A DNA stretch of 64,000 nucleotides from Ktedonobacteraceae bacterium (GTDB lineage: Bacteria; Chloroflexota; Ktedonobacteria; Ktedonobacterales; Ktedonobacteraceae): the NCBI GenBank assembly GCA_035653615.1, contig DASRBN010000044.1, positions 62,001-126,000 of the forward strand, in the 5' to 3' direction. This document shows, in pieces, positions 25,541 through 34,889 of the stretch. The notes beneath the pieces were generated by a model. The model saw only the letters and a program-made list of their open reading frames with translations. It made no database searches and was not told the origin of the DNA. Every line of letters begins with the position of its first letter. Within the stretch, counting starts at the first letter, position 1. The translations under genes and the position numbers were made by a program.

Positions 25541-27796
25541 TCATGTTTTAGCGGATTGTCGCAGAAATGCCCGCACCAGGCGAATCTCGTCGTAGGAATA
25601 TTCCTCGCCCAGGGCATCTTTAATCGGGCGCAAGGTATCGCCACCAAGCTGGCGGATAGCACCGGCGATCACTTCAAAGCGGTCTGGTGGCACCAACCTA
25701 TCAATATCGGTGATTTCACCGGTCTCGACAAATTCGGAAAGATAGCCGGTGATCGTCCCCTGCGTAAGATTGCGGGCGCGGGCGATTTCCTCAACGCTCA
25801 TGCCCTGCCGGTACAGGTCGAGCGTCAGCCGGCGTGTTGGCGTATTGGCGTTGACGATTTGAGGGTATTCCCTTTTCTTAGCGGGAGCGGGCTGCGGCTC
25901 CTCATCCGGGTTCATCATGCTCAGGTTGTGCGCGAGGCAGTAGTCGCGAATTTCTGCCGTGAATAGCATGAAGTAGGCATCCAGCTTGTGACTGCCAACG
26001 CCCGGAATCTGGGCGAATTGCGAGCGACTCTGCGGTCGCTGCTCTGCCATAGCTCGTAGAGCGTTATCCGAGAAAACCATGTAGGGGGCGATGTCCTGTT
26101 CGTCCGCCAGGTGCTTGCGCAGGGTGCGCAGGCGCTGCAACAGGCCTTCTGTTTCCGATTCTGGCGCCGGAGAGGCACTCCCGGCCTTTTCCGGGCGCGT
26201 TTCCACGCTTTTTTTCTTCCGCGGCAGGCTGGGAATCTCGACGCCACGCTGCTTGCGCAAGACCTCCCATGAGAGCGGGTTGAGCCGCAGGATATGGTAC
26301 TCGCCGACCTCATCCACCAGGCCTTGCTGTAACAGCGACCGCCCGATATGCGTCCATTCATCGCCGCTCAGATGCTTGCCGCTGCCATAGATGGGAAGCA
26401 GGTTATGATTATAGTCGCGAATCTTCTGCGTGTTCGCGCCCCGCAGCACGCTGATGACGTATTGCATGCCGAAACGCTGCTGTGTTTTAGCGACGCCGAA
26501 CAGGAAAAGATAAGCGTCCCGAGTGCGGTCTTCCATGACTGCCTGGCGCTGGCAGTTATCGCAGTTATCGCACTGCCCCGGCGGCAATGTTTCCCCAAAG
26601 TAGGCCAGCAGGGCGCGGCGGCGGCAGCCCGTATCCTCACAGTAGGCAATCATCTGTTGCAATTGTTGTAGCGCGATGAACTGTTCCTGCTCATTGCTCT
26701 TCTGCGCAATGATATATTCTTGTCTCACGCGGTCGCCATAGTTAAAAAAGAGGATGCATTTCGCGGGCAAGCCATCACGTCCGGCCCGGCCTGACTCCTG
26801 GTAATATCCTTCCAGGTTGCGCGGCAGGTCGTAGTGAATGACGGCGCGCACATCCGGCTTGCTGATGCCCATGCCGAAGGCAATCGTGGCAACCAGCACC
26901 GGCACGTCATCACGTATGAAGCGATTCTGGTTTGCGGTGCGCTCCTCATTGCTCATGCCTGCATGGTATGGCAGCGCGTGAATACCATCGCTCCTGAGCA
27001 TTTCGCTCAGAACATCGACGTTGCTGCGGGTGGCACAATAGATAATGACCGGGTCGTTGGGCTGCTCGCGCAATAATTGCAACAGCTCTTTATAGGAACT
27101 CTTATCCTTTTTGCGCACCTCGTAGGAGAGATTCGGGCGGTTGAAGCTGGCAATGTGAATGTAGGGATCGCGCAGGCGCAATTGCGTGATAATATCCTCG
27201 CGCACGCGTTCGGTTGCCGTCGCGGTGAGGGCCAGCATCGGCACGTCCGGGTAGCGGCGGCGCAATTGCCCCAGCTGCCGGTACTCTGGACGAAAATCAT
27301 GGCCCCATTCGCTGACGCAGTGCGCCTCATCGACCGCCAGCAACGAGATGCCCATACGTTCCTCGATGGCGTCGAGCTGCGATAAGAAACTATCGCTCAA
27401 TAGTCGCTCAGGCGCGACATACAGCAGCTTAAGCTCGCCATTCAACGCCTGGCGCTCCCGCTGCAAACGTTCTGCCGTGCCCAGCGAACTATTTATAAAA
27501 GTGGCGGCGATGCCATTAGCCTGCAGGCGATCAACCTGGTCATGCATCAACGCGATCAGGGGCGAAATAACGATAGTCAGGCCCGGCATCAGCAAGGCAG
27601 GAAGCTGGTAGGTGAGCGATTTACCGCCTCCTGTGGGCATCAGGACAAAAGCATCATGCTGCGCTAAAACCTGTTCGACAATTTCCCGCTGCCCAGGCCA
27701 GAATGTATCGTGGCCAAAGTTGTACTTGAGAACTGCTTCGATCTGCTCCAAAGCTGCGAGATTCCTCTCCACATATTTGCATTGATGATACCACAA
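25541..27796 (-). CDS. recQ: ATP-dependent DNA helicase RecQ
   Basis: About 751 residues. 3'-5' helicase acting in recombination and fork repair. It has Walker A MPTGGGKS (near residue 53), DEAH box VDEAHCVSEWGHDFRPEY (near 153), and motif VI QESGRAGRDGLPAKC. The zinc subdomain is CRRRALLAYFGE...CDNCDNC, then come the RecQ winged helix, an HRDC domain (FSDNALRAMAEQRPQS, near 580) and a C-terminal helix-turn-helix domain (VEEIARARNLTQGTITGYL, near 675). The start is uncertain: TTG 27796 and GTG 27772 lack a good SD, and TTG 27754 has GAGAGGA upstream. Confidence 0.95.
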   Translation of the reverse strand: MWYHQCKYVERNLAALEQIEAVLKYNFGHDTFWPGQREIVEQVLAQHDAFVLMPTGGGKSLTYQLPALLMPGLTIVISPLIALMHDQVDRLQANGIAATFINSSLGTAERLQRERQALNGELKLLYVAPERLLSDSFLSQLDAIEERMGISLLAVDEAHCVSEWGHDFRPEYRQLGQLRRRYPDVPMLALTATATERVREDIITQLRLRDPYIHIASFNRPNLSYEVRKKDKSSYKELLQLLREQPNDPVIIYCATRSNVDVLSEMLRSDGIHALPYHAGMSNEERTANQNRFIRDDVPVLVATIAFGMGISKPDVRAVIHYDLPRNLEGYYQESGRAGRDGLPAKCILFFNYGDRVRQEYIIAQKSNEQEQFIALQQLQQMIAYCEDTGCRRRALLAYFGETLPPGQCDNCDNCQRQAVMEDRTRDAYLFLFGVAKTQQRFGMQYVISVLRGANTQKIRDYNHNLLPIYGSGKHLSGDEWTHIGRSLLQQGLVDEVGEYHILRLNPLSWEVLRKQRGVEIPSLPRKKKSVETRPEKAGSASPAPESETEGLLQRLRTLRKHLADEQDIAPYMVFSDNALRAMAEQRPQSRSQFAQIPGVGSHKLDAYFMLFTAEIRDYCLAHNLSMMNPDEEPQPAPAKKREYPQIVNANTPTRRLTLDLYRQGMSVEEIARARNLTQGTITGYLSEFVETGEITDIDRLVPPDRFEVIAGAIRQLGGDTLRPIKDALGEEYSYDEIRLVRAFLRQSAKT

Positions 27797-28000
27797 AGTT
27801 TTGCCAGAGCAAGAGAGGAAACCAACGTTACATAACTCGCCCGCTATACGTAGTTACAATGAGAAAAGTTGCTTTTAGCTCGACTATTAGAATATGTATA
27901 CCCTTAATGGTAGATATCTAGACAAATCAGTCGCTCCTTCGTTAGAATGCTAAAGAGTTTTTTCTTACGTGCGTTCAACGGTAGGGAGAGCACGCGAGAC

Positions 28001-28504
28001 ATGGCACGATTACTGGCATTGGATGTCGGCGAGGCCCGGATCGGCGTGGCGATCAGCGATGCTACGGAATTTCTGGCTTCTCCTTATACGACATTGCATG
28101 TTTCTCGGAATGAGTCTCAAACCTGGGAGGCCATCCGGCAGATTATCAGCGAGACGGATGCCGGGAGTCTCGTCGTTGGATTACCTGTGAGCCTGGATGG
28201 GCAGCTTCACGAGCAGGCAAGGCGCGTGCAGGCCTTTGTTGAGCGTTTAAAAGAGCATATCTCCATCCCAATCACGTTTTGGGATGAACGTTTTTCGACG
28301 GTCGAAGTTGAACGCTTGCTTGCCGAACGCGGCCAGGTTGAAACGGGGAGACGTTCTGAACGGGGCCGGGGACGCAGGCAGGGCTATGGTGGAAGCAGAA
28401 AAAGAAAACGTAGCAACGCGGGGGTAGATGCCCTGGCAGCGACTCTCATTTTACAAGAGTACCTGGATCACCGGTCAAAGAAGACAGAGGATGAATCATT
28501 ATGA
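28001..28504 (+). CDS. ruvX: Holliday junction resolvase-like RuvX/YqgF with basic insert
   Basis: 167 residues with an RNase H-like fold; acts in pre-16S rRNA 5'-end processing and is a putative resolvase. It begins LLALDVGEARIGVAISD, with the first catalytic Asp at residue 8. VVGLPVSLDG (near 58) and WDERFSTVEVERLL (near 94, catalytic Glu/Asp region) follow, then VDALAATLILQEYL. Between the last two sits a ~27-residue Arg/Gly/Lys-rich insert (about 113-139) not usual in the family. GGGAG upstream supports the ATG at 28001. The stop overlaps mltG (ATGA). Confidence 0.93.
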   Translation: MARLLALDVGEARIGVAISDATEFLASPYTTLHVSRNESQTWEAIRQIISETDAGSLVVGLPVSLDGQLHEQARRVQAFVERLKEHISIPITFWDERFSTVEVERLLAERGQVETGRRSERGRGRRQGYGGSRKRKRSNAGVDALAATLILQEYLDHRSKKTEDESL

Positions 28505-29655
28505 AAAAACGCGGATCACGAGGGGCCATCATTGCCGTCCTGTTAGTTGGTATACTCATTTTTGCCGGTGTCTACTTCGCATGGACCACCGTGACCGACG
28601 TTTTCCAACCGGTTGATTCCGGTCCCGGTAAAACGATTCCGCTTGTCATTCAAAGTGGTGAAAGCACCAGCCAGATAGCCGACCAGTTGCAAGCCGAGGG
28701 GCTTATCCGTAACGCGCTGGCATTTCGTCTCTGGGCGCGTATCAAGGGCCTGGATACACACCTGCAGGCGGGGGCCTACAACCTCAATACCAACATGACG
28801 ATTGACGCCATTATTAACCAGCTTTTACAGGCCCAGCCCGATGAACTGGTGGTGGCAGTTCCACCAGGATTGCGTATAGAGCAGATAGCACAGCGGGTGG
28901 CAGACGCTGGACTTCCGAATTTCAAGATACAGGACTTCCTGAAATATACTGAGCATCCCAACCAGTTCCCCGATGCATCCAGGTACCCCATCCTGGGATG
29001 CACGCTCGACACGACCACGCATACGCAATACAGTATGGAAGGCTTGCTCTTCCCTGACACTTACCTGGTACCGGTAAGTGGCACAGCACGGGACGTGGTG
29101 AATATCATGCTGAAGGAATTCAACGACAAAGTGAGTCAAAATCATCTCGACACGCTTGCCCAGCAACACCTTCCCATCGCTCCTGACTCGTCGAAGCGCA
29201 ACTGCTCATCGAAAGAGTACCAGTTATACCAGGGGGTCATCCTGGCCTCGATTGTCGAACACGAGGTGAATTCCGTTAGTAACATGCCAGGTGTGGCCAG
29301 CGTCTACTGGAACCGGGTCTATATTGCCGGAAATGAAACCGCGAATTTCCTCGGAGCCGACCCGACGGTACAATACGCGCGTGATACGCAAAATCCACCA
29401 AAGGACGGGAAATACTGGACGCCGCTAAACGATGCTGGCAAGAATATTGCCCCGGATAGCCCATGGAATACCTACACCCATAAGTACTGGCCACCGACTC
29501 CGATCGGCAGCCCGCAGCTGGCAAGCCTGCTGGCAGCCATCAATCCGCCCAAAAGCGATAACCTGTACTTCCTGGTCACAAAAGACGGACATCTTGTTTA
29601 TGCGAAGACATATCAAGAGTTTCTACAAGACGAACAGAAATATCCGACCCAATAA
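28501..29655 (+). CDS. mltG: Endolytic murein transglycosylase
   Basis: 384 residues. It cleaves nascent peptidoglycan glycan strands at the membrane. One N-terminal membrane anchor (AIIAVLLVGILIFAGVYFAW) is followed by a LysM-like domain (IPLVIQSGESTSQIADQLQAEG) and the YceG catalytic domain. The catalytic Glu lies in LASIVEHEV (near 248). TVQYARDT, YNTYTHKYWPPTPIGSPQLAS-like and YFLVTKDGHLVY segments are typical of the family end. It overlaps ruvX by four bases and is 23 bases before uppP, so the three are an operon for murein and RNA/DNA housekeeping. Confidence 0.95.
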   Translation: MKKRGSRGAIIAVLLVGILIFAGVYFAWTTVTDVFQPVDSGPGKTIPLVIQSGESTSQIADQLQAEGLIRNALAFRLWARIKGLDTHLQAGAYNLNTNMTIDAIINQLLQAQPDELVVAVPPGLRIEQIAQRVADAGLPNFKIQDFLKYTEHPNQFPDASRYPILGCTLDTTTHTQYSMEGLLFPDTYLVPVSGTARDVVNIMLKEFNDKVSQNHLDTLAQQHLPIAPDSSKRNCSSKEYQLYQGVILASIVEHEVNSVSNMPGVASVYWNRVYIAGNETANFLGADPTVQYARDTQNPPKDGKYWTPLNDAGKNIAPDSPWNTYTHKYWPPTPIGSPQLASLLAAINPPKSDNLYFLVTKDGHLVYAKTYQEFLQDEQKYPTQ

Positions 29656-29678
29656 GTAACATTTGGAGTATCTCATCC

Positions 29679-30587
29679 ATGACGCTAAATATCTGGCAGA
29701 CCATCTTCCTGGCGCTACTCCAGGGAGTGACAGAACTTTTTCCGATTAGCAGCCTGGGTCATACTGTTATTCTGCCCGGTCTATTCGGTTGGGCCAACAT
29801 CGAAACAAATACGGCCTGTGGAGGACAGAGCTGCTTTTTACCCATTGTAGTCGCGTTGCACCTTGGTACCACAATCGCCCTGGTGGCCTATTTCTGGCGC
29901 GACTGGCTCCAGGTCATTCTGACCCTCATCAACAGTGTCAAGCGCGGAGAAGTGAAAACCGGCACAGAAGAATGGGTCAGCTGGCTGGTTATTATCGGAA
30001 CCATTCCGGCAGGCCTGATCGGGATTTTCTTGCAGGACCCCTTGAAGCAACTCTTTGCCTCTCCGGTGATTGCCGCCGCTTTTCTGGTTGTCAACGGTTC
30101 CATCCTCTTTGCCGCCGAACGTTTGCGCCAGCGCTCAGAAGTCAACGGTAAATTTCTTACGCCCAAAGAGCGTGAGGCGCAGTATCGCCCGCTTTCTTCG
30201 CTGACCTGGAAGGATGCTGTTATTGTAGGTCTTGCGCAATCGCTGGCGCTTATACCGGGAATCTCACGCTCCGGGTCGAGCATGGTAGCGGGACTTGGCG
30301 TCAGGCTCAACCACGAGGACGCGGCCCGGTTTTCTTTCCTGCTCGGCGCTCCCATCATTGGCGCGGCTGCCTTGCTCGAAGTACCCCAGCTTTTCGGTCA
30401 ATCCGCGTCTACATGGATACTGGTAGGGATTGGCATGGTTCTATCCGGGGTAGCTGCCTACTTGAGTACCAAATTCCTGATGAAGTACTTCGAGACCGGG
30501 CGGCTCAATCCTTTCGCCTACTACTGCTGGGGAGCTGGCATCGTCTCGCTTATCCTGCTGGTCTTCGTACTGCATAGAGCGAGTTAG
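29679..30587 (+). CDS. uppP: Undecaprenyl-diphosphatase
   Basis: 302 residues, polytopic membrane protein of the BacA family. It recycles undecaprenyl pyrophosphate to the monophosphate carrier. The (E/Q)xxxE-like motif with PISS is seen in LLQGVTELFPISSLGHTVI (near residue 13), and the PGxSRSGxT-like motif reads PGISRSGSSM (near 197). About eight hydrophobic helices follow the usual pattern. TTGGAG lies upstream of the ATG. It is the last gene of the ruvX-mltG-uppP run. Confidence 0.96.
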   Translation: MTLNIWQTIFLALLQGVTELFPISSLGHTVILPGLFGWANIETNTACGGQSCFLPIVVALHLGTTIALVAYFWRDWLQVILTLINSVKRGEVKTGTEEWVSWLVIIGTIPAGLIGIFLQDPLKQLFASPVIAAAFLVVNGSILFAAERLRQRSEVNGKFLTPKEREAQYRPLSSLTWKDAVIVGLAQSLALIPGISRSGSSMVAGLGVRLNHEDAARFSFLLGAPIIGAAALLEVPQLFGQSASTWILVGIGMVLSGVAAYLSTKFLMKYFETGRLNPFAYYCWGAGIVSLILLVFVLHRAS

Positions 30588-30590
30588 CGG

Positions 30591-30623
30591 TAGAAATACC
30601 CAAAATGGCTACCGGGTATTCTA
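30591..30623 (+). terminator. Weak hairpin after uppP
   Basis: TAGAAATACCC (30591-30601) pairs with GGGTATTCTA (30614-30623) with one bulged base. It begins four bases after the uppP stop; no long T-run follows. Confidence 0.4.
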
Positions 30624-30724
30624 TTGTGCAGCTAACATCGCTTTACACGTTTGTTACAATAGTAGCGTCCTGGAAGGGCCAGGACAGAAAATAAAAAAAC
30701 TAGAAGAGGTAGGTATCCAATACT

Positions 30725-30922
30725 ATGAAGAATCCGGTCCTTTTTTATGGTGTTATTGCTTTAGGCGTTATTGCACTGGTGATTGGCATCCTATTTGAAG
30801 CTGGTATGTTTGGCGCGCATCCGGCGCGCGGCATTGCCGGCATTGTTGTAGGCGCAATTCTTCTTATCGCAGGCGTCGTAGGTATATTCATGTCCCGCAC
30901 TCCTACTGTGGCGACAAAGTAA
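30725..30922 (+). CDS. Small two-helix membrane protein
   Basis: 65 residues with two hydrophobic helices (VLFYGVIALGVIALVIGILF and GIAGIVVGAILLIAGVVGIFM) joined by a short GAHPARG loop. The family is unrecognised. A GTCCTGG-AAGGG-CCAGGAC hairpin sits in the leader (30667-30685), and TACAAT near 30655 could be a -10 box. AGAGGTAGG precedes the start. It resembles the protein at 31144 in layout (K/T-x-x-LFYG start, two helices). Confidence 0.75.
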   Translation: MKNPVLFYGVIALGVIALVIGILFEAGMFGAHPARGIAGIVVGAILLIAGVVGIFMSRTPTVATK

Positions 30923-30929
30923 TTCTTCT

Positions 30930-30987
30930 GGATGAACGAAAAACGACCTCAATCGCCGCGGCGATTGAGGTCGTTTTTCGTTCATCC
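30930..30987. terminator. 58-bp perfect palindrome, bidirectional terminator
   Basis: Two 29-base arms meet without a loop; each starts GGATGAACGAAAAACGACCT on its own strand. The TTTTTCG run in the 3' arm gives a GC-stem plus U-tract on either strand. It lies eight bases after the small membrane protein. Confidence 0.75.
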
Positions 30988-31013
30988 GTATAGGCTACAT
31001 CAGCTATCTTGAT

Positions 31014-31041
31014 TTGAAAAGTTCAACTTCTTTGCTATAAT
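31014..31041 (+). promoter_or_regulatory. Predicted sigma70-type promoter
   Basis: TTGAAA (31014-31019), 16-base spacer, TATAAT (31036-31041). The leader to the ATG at 31144 is about 95 bases and contains GTCCTGCAAGGG, which resembles the leader of the sister gene (GTCCTGGAAGGG). Confidence 0.7.
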
Positions 31042-31143
31042 GTGCCTGTCCTGCAAGGGATAAAACAAAAATCAACGCTATAAAGAGTAAGTCAGGGCGA
31101 CTGTAAGGATTCGCCTAAACGCACGGGAGGAATTTGAATTTTT

Positions 31144-31359
31144 ATGAGCAAAACCACGCTATTCTATGGCTCGATAGTAATCGCTATTATTGCGCTTGCC
31201 CTCGCCATCTACTACATTGTTCCCGGAGTCTATCACCCTTTCACATTCAGCGGTACGCCCACAGATAGCCACAAGACGCATGCAATTGGGTTTGCCATCA
31301 TCTGCGTGCTGCTGATCATCGTAGCGCTGGTCAATCGACCGAAATCCAATACGTATTAG
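31144..31359 (+). CDS. Small two-helix membrane protein (sister of the 30725 gene)
   Basis: 71 residues. Helix 1 is TLFYGSIVIAIIALALAIYYIV and helix 2 is AIGFAIICVLLIIVALV. The loop contains GTPTDSHKTH with two histidines. Function unknown. ACGGGAGGAAT supplies the SD about 7-10 bases before the ATG. A good promoter lies at 31014. Confidence 0.75.
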   Translation: MSKTTLFYGSIVIAIIALALAIYYIVPGVYHPFTFSGTPTDSHKTHAIGFAIICVLLIIVALVNRPKSNTY

Positions 31360-31440
31360 AAGAAATCCGTAAAGGCTGGCAATGGTTTGATAAAATTCGG
31401 GCGGCGGGCCGACGATGAATATTACCAAACAAAATCGGCC

Positions 31441-31553
31441 CTGTCATTCTGAGCGATGAATGTTACCAACCAAAGTCGGCCCTGTCATTCTGAGCGCAGC
31501 GAAGAATCTCGGTCTCTCCGGGCGCAGATTCTTCGCTGCGCTCAGAATGACAT
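31441..31553. repeat. TCATTCTGAGCG repeat, one partial and one full copy
   Basis: A truncated CTGTCATTCTGAGCG is at 31441, then the full inverted element at 31483-31553 (CTGTCATTCTGAGCGCAGCG ... CGCTCAGAATGACA). A GATCAATCGGCCCCCTACG fragment of the other family follows at about 31620. No gene is seen in 31360-31640. Confidence 0.8.
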
Positions 31554-31640
31554 GCTGGGCTGCTCTGTTTCCTGGTTGACCGATGTTGGTTGTGAAACTC
31601 CATCCACGGCGATGAACACGATCAATCGGCCCCCTACGAT

Positions 31641-32615
31641 CTATCCCAATACCTCTCCCACGATCTGCGGATAGCCGCGGAGAAATTCTTCCGCGCTCAT
31701 GGCTCTCTTGCCCTCGGGTTGGAGACGCTCTACTTCGAGAAAGCCTGAACCGGTAACGATAGCAAGCACCTCGTGCCCGGCTTCTTTACGCGAGGTGACG
31801 GTACCCGGTGCCACCTCTTCGCCCGGCTCGAGTGCCTGGGCACGCGCCGTAATGATTTTCAAGAGCCTGCCTCGCCAGTGGGTGTAGGAGCCGGGCCAGG
31901 GATTGTAGGCACGCACTTCTCGCGCCAGCACCGCGGCGGGCCGCTCCCATGCTATTTCGCCATCCTCTTTGCGCAGCATATGCGTATGCGATGCCTTCTG
32001 CTCGTCCTGTGGCTGCGGCGCAATCTTTCCCTGTATCCATAAAGGTATAGCTTCGAGCAGCGCCCCGGCCCCCAATCTGGATAATTTATCCGCCAGGCTA
32101 CCGGTCGTCTCATCCTCGGCTATAGGAATAGAGCGGGCGAGCAGGATAGGGCCGGTATCGACGCCCGCGTCGATCAGCATGATCGTTACACCGGTTTCCG
32201 CGTCGCCCTGCAGGATCGCTTCAGAGATGGGAGAGACGCCACGATATTTGGGCAATAGGGAGGCGTGAATGTTCAACGTGCCATACTTCGGTTGATCCAG
32301 CACGGCCTGCGGTAGAATCTGGCCGAACGCGGCAACAATATACAGGTCTGCCTTATACGCGGCCAGCTTTGCTATATTCTCCGGTTTCTTCAATGATCCC
32401 GGCTGCCATACAGGAATACCATGCGCTATGGCGGCTTGCTTGACCGGCGAATAAACGATTGCTTTGCCGCGACCGGCAGGTTTATCAGTGCGCGTAATGA
32501 CGGTGACGATTTCGTAGCCCCCCGGAAGCACCTTTCCCGGCGCCGCGTGTTCGATCAGAGCCTCCAAGGGAGGTACGGCAAATTCGGGTGTTCCCATGTA
32601 AATGATACGCAACAT
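31641..32615 (-). CDS. fmt: Methionyl-tRNA formyltransferase
   Basis: 324 residues. It formylates initiator Met-tRNA using 10-formyl-THF. N-terminal Rossmann-like domain: RIIYMGTPEFAVPPLEALI at the start, the formyl-THF site NIHASLLPKYRGVSPI (near 112; catalytic N-I-H), and DAGVDTGPIL (near 148; catalytic Asp). The C-terminal anticodon-side beta-barrel begins near 210 (ARVRAYNPWPG-like). GAAGGAT precedes the ATG. It has normal length. A second, shorter relative lies at 60813. Confidence 0.97.
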   Translation of the reverse strand: MLRIIYMGTPEFAVPPLEALIEHAAPGKVLPGGYEIVTVITRTDKPAGRGKAIVYSPVKQAAIAHGIPVWQPGSLKKPENIAKLAAYKADLYIVAAFGQILPQAVLDQPKYGTLNIHASLLPKYRGVSPISEAILQGDAETGVTIMLIDAGVDTGPILLARSIPIAEDETTGSLADKLSRLGAGALLEAIPLWIQGKIAPQPQDEQKASHTHMLRKEDGEIAWERPAAVLAREVRAYNPWPGSYTHWRGRLLKIITARAQALEPGEEVAPGTVTSRKEAGHEVLAIVTGSGFLEVERLQPEGKRAMSAEEFLRGYPQIVGEVLG

Positions 32616-32759
32616 AAAACGATCCTTCGCTTAATGGATTTCGCGGTTTGATAAAGCGCAATATCTCCTATATTAGCATAATCAGGCTACTACCGAATAA
32701 TGAACAGAGCCATAGTGCTATACTGCATGCAATAGCTTTGGGGGAAGAACTGCAGATAC

Positions 32760-34880
32760 ATGCATAAAGAGAAAAGGGGAAAGAAGATCTTGCAGCCGTA
32801 TCACTACTCAAGGATGAGTATCCACACAACAACACCTCCTGCCACCGATCCTCCACACATATTGCAGCGGGCCGACGAGGTTCGCACGGTTCTGCGTATG
32901 CTCAGAGAGCGTGGAACCAGCGTCACAATCCTTACAGGCGATCCCGGCGCGGGCAAATCAGTGCTGGCAGCGCTCGTCTACCGTTCACTGGAGGCCGGGG
33001 CACAGGCAGAGCCATCTCCTTTACAGCACTTTGTCTGGTTACGTATTGGACCCAATGCCACATTGCCGGACATTATCGCAGCTATCCTGGATCGGCTCGA
33101 TACCATATTTGATGGCGCAACACACGCGGGAATGAATGAGAATGGGAAAGTAGATGCACGGATGCCAGGTGGAGCAAGCGCTGCTGAGCGGCAAATTGGA
33201 ATGCTTATGGAGAGGCTGCGTCACTCGAGCGAGGGCGTTCTTATCGTGCTGGATCAATTCGACGACTTGCTTGACGCGGGCCACTTCCAGGAACCGGTGG
33301 GACGCGGCGCCGTCTCGCATTTCCTGCGGGCGCTGCGGGAAGACCTGGGAGCCAGCCGCTTTCTTTTGACGAGCCATCATTCACCCTACGGTTCAACGAA
33401 TGGCGAGTCCGCGCGGGTACGTTCGTATCTCGTCTCAAGAGTAAGCATTCCAGAGGGCGTAGCGCTGCTTCAACAGCGGGGAGTTGTGGGAACGCACCAG
33501 CAGTTATCGCTCGTCTGGCAGCGCTGCGCCGGGCATGTCTATGCCCTGGTACTGTTCAGCACGCTCTCTACCCTGAGTGGTTTTGCCCTGAGCTACCTGC
33601 TCGACTCGCCCGATTATGCCCAGATGTGGCGCGGAGAGGTCACGCTCAACCTGCTTGCTGCCGCGGCATATTTTCTCAATCCGGTCCAACGCGGGCTCTT
33701 GCGCACGCTCTGCCTGTTCACCGAACCGGTCGCAATAGATGGCATCCTGGCAGCTATGATGGGGGAAAATAGCGCGATACATGAGAATAATACAGGCAAG
33801 AATGTTTTCGCGCAAGAACTGGCAGCGCTGGAGAACCTTGGGCTGGTTCAACAGCTCCCAATTGAAAGCGGCCTGCTGGGAAATGGTCAATCTAGTCGTT
33901 ATATCTTGCACGTGCTTGTGCGGCAATTCATGATGGCTCATTACCTCGATGATAATACAGAGCGTCGTAGCGGGAATAGTACGACAGCGCTCGGAGTTGC
34001 GATACTGCCAGATTTGACGCCAAACAATCCGCAGGCGCTGGAAGTTGCCCTGGCGGCCGGCCACATACGCGTAGCCGCTTCTTACGCCAGACGCGCGCGA
34101 AGTCTCTGCCCACCGCGCGCGTCAAGGAGCGGCTTTCAGGACATTGAACCGTTGTTGGCCCGGATTGTCCACTTATGCCTGGGCTGGCGCTGGCAGGAGG
34201 CCTATGAGTGCATGCAGGCGGAGGGGTTGCACGAATGCCTGCTGCAATGGGGTGCGTGGAATACATTGATTCGTTTGTATACGGCAATGGTACCGCCCTA
34301 TGGCATCCTGACTCGTCGTGACGAGGGGCAGGTACGGAGCCACCTGGGATTCCTCTATGGACGCGTGGGCGACTATCCACAGAGCCAGGCTTATTATGAG
34401 CAGGCCCTGGCAATTCAGCGCGAGGTGAGTGATCGCCACGGAGAGGCTGTGACGCTGGCAAATCAAGGCGAAATCTTCCGCGAACAGGGAGAAGCGCAGC
34501 TGGCACGAGCTAACTTCGAGCAGGCGCTTACACTGAACGAACAGGAAGATGATCCGCACCTGAAAAGCGTTTTATTACATAACCTGGGACTGCTGGCGCA
34601 GCACGAAAAAGATTATGCGCGGGCATTCCAGCATTATGTGGATGCATTGAAGCTGGCCCATAGCTCGCAAGAACAATTTCACCAGGGGACGATCCTTACC
34701 AATATGGGGATGCTGCTTTACGAGCAGGGCCGTGTCACCGAGGCTCTGAAGTTGCTATCCAGGGCATTACGCCTGCGCCTATCCTTACAGGACCCCGGCG
34801 CGGGGTCCGTCATGCTTTTTCTTAACACACTTGAGCAAAAGATGGGTACAGAAGCTTTCGCGCGCCTGAGCCAGGGATAA
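32760..34880 (+). CDS. STAND/NB-ARC-like ATPase with C-terminal TPRs
   Basis: 706 residues. P-loop LTGDPGAGKSVLAALV near residue 58 and Walker B VLIVLDQFDDLLD near 159 mark a STAND-type signalling NTPase. SRFLLTSHH near 200 fits the sensor-1 position. A helical middle region follows, then at least four TPRs from about residue 520 (HLGFLYGRVGDYPQSQAYYEQALAI, TLANQGEIFREQGEAQLARANFEQAL and so on). Such proteins act as switches in regulation or defence, with the repeats sensing ligands. There is no N-terminal effector domain, so the output is unclear. Start at 32760 with GGGGGAAG 12 bases upstream; the ATG at 32814 is an alternative. Confidence 0.85.
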   Translation: MHKEKRGKKILQPYHYSRMSIHTTTPPATDPPHILQRADEVRTVLRMLRERGTSVTILTGDPGAGKSVLAALVYRSLEAGAQAEPSPLQHFVWLRIGPNATLPDIIAAILDRLDTIFDGATHAGMNENGKVDARMPGGASAAERQIGMLMERLRHSSEGVLIVLDQFDDLLDAGHFQEPVGRGAVSHFLRALREDLGASRFLLTSHHSPYGSTNGESARVRSYLVSRVSIPEGVALLQQRGVVGTHQQLSLVWQRCAGHVYALVLFSTLSTLSGFALSYLLDSPDYAQMWRGEVTLNLLAAAAYFLNPVQRGLLRTLCLFTEPVAIDGILAAMMGENSAIHENNTGKNVFAQELAALENLGLVQQLPIESGLLGNGQSSRYILHVLVRQFMMAHYLDDNTERRSGNSTTALGVAILPDLTPNNPQALEVALAAGHIRVAASYARRARSLCPPRASRSGFQDIEPLLARIVHLCLGWRWQEAYECMQAEGLHECLLQWGAWNTLIRLYTAMVPPYGILTRRDEGQVRSHLGFLYGRVGDYPQSQAYYEQALAIQREVSDRHGEAVTLANQGEIFREQGEAQLARANFEQALTLNEQEDDPHLKSVLLHNLGLLAQHEKDYARAFQHYVDALKLAHSSQEQFHQGTILTNMGMLLYEQGRVTEALKLLSRALRLRLSLQDPGAGSVMLFLNTLEQKMGTEAFARLSQG

Positions 34881-34889
34881 AGCCAACAG

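Noticed and set aside
25381..25662. Open frames rich in CHSERSEES / RCAQND (also near 31456 and 34718)
   Set aside because: They are translations of the palindromic repeat family, not proteins, except where they extend a real gene at 53503.
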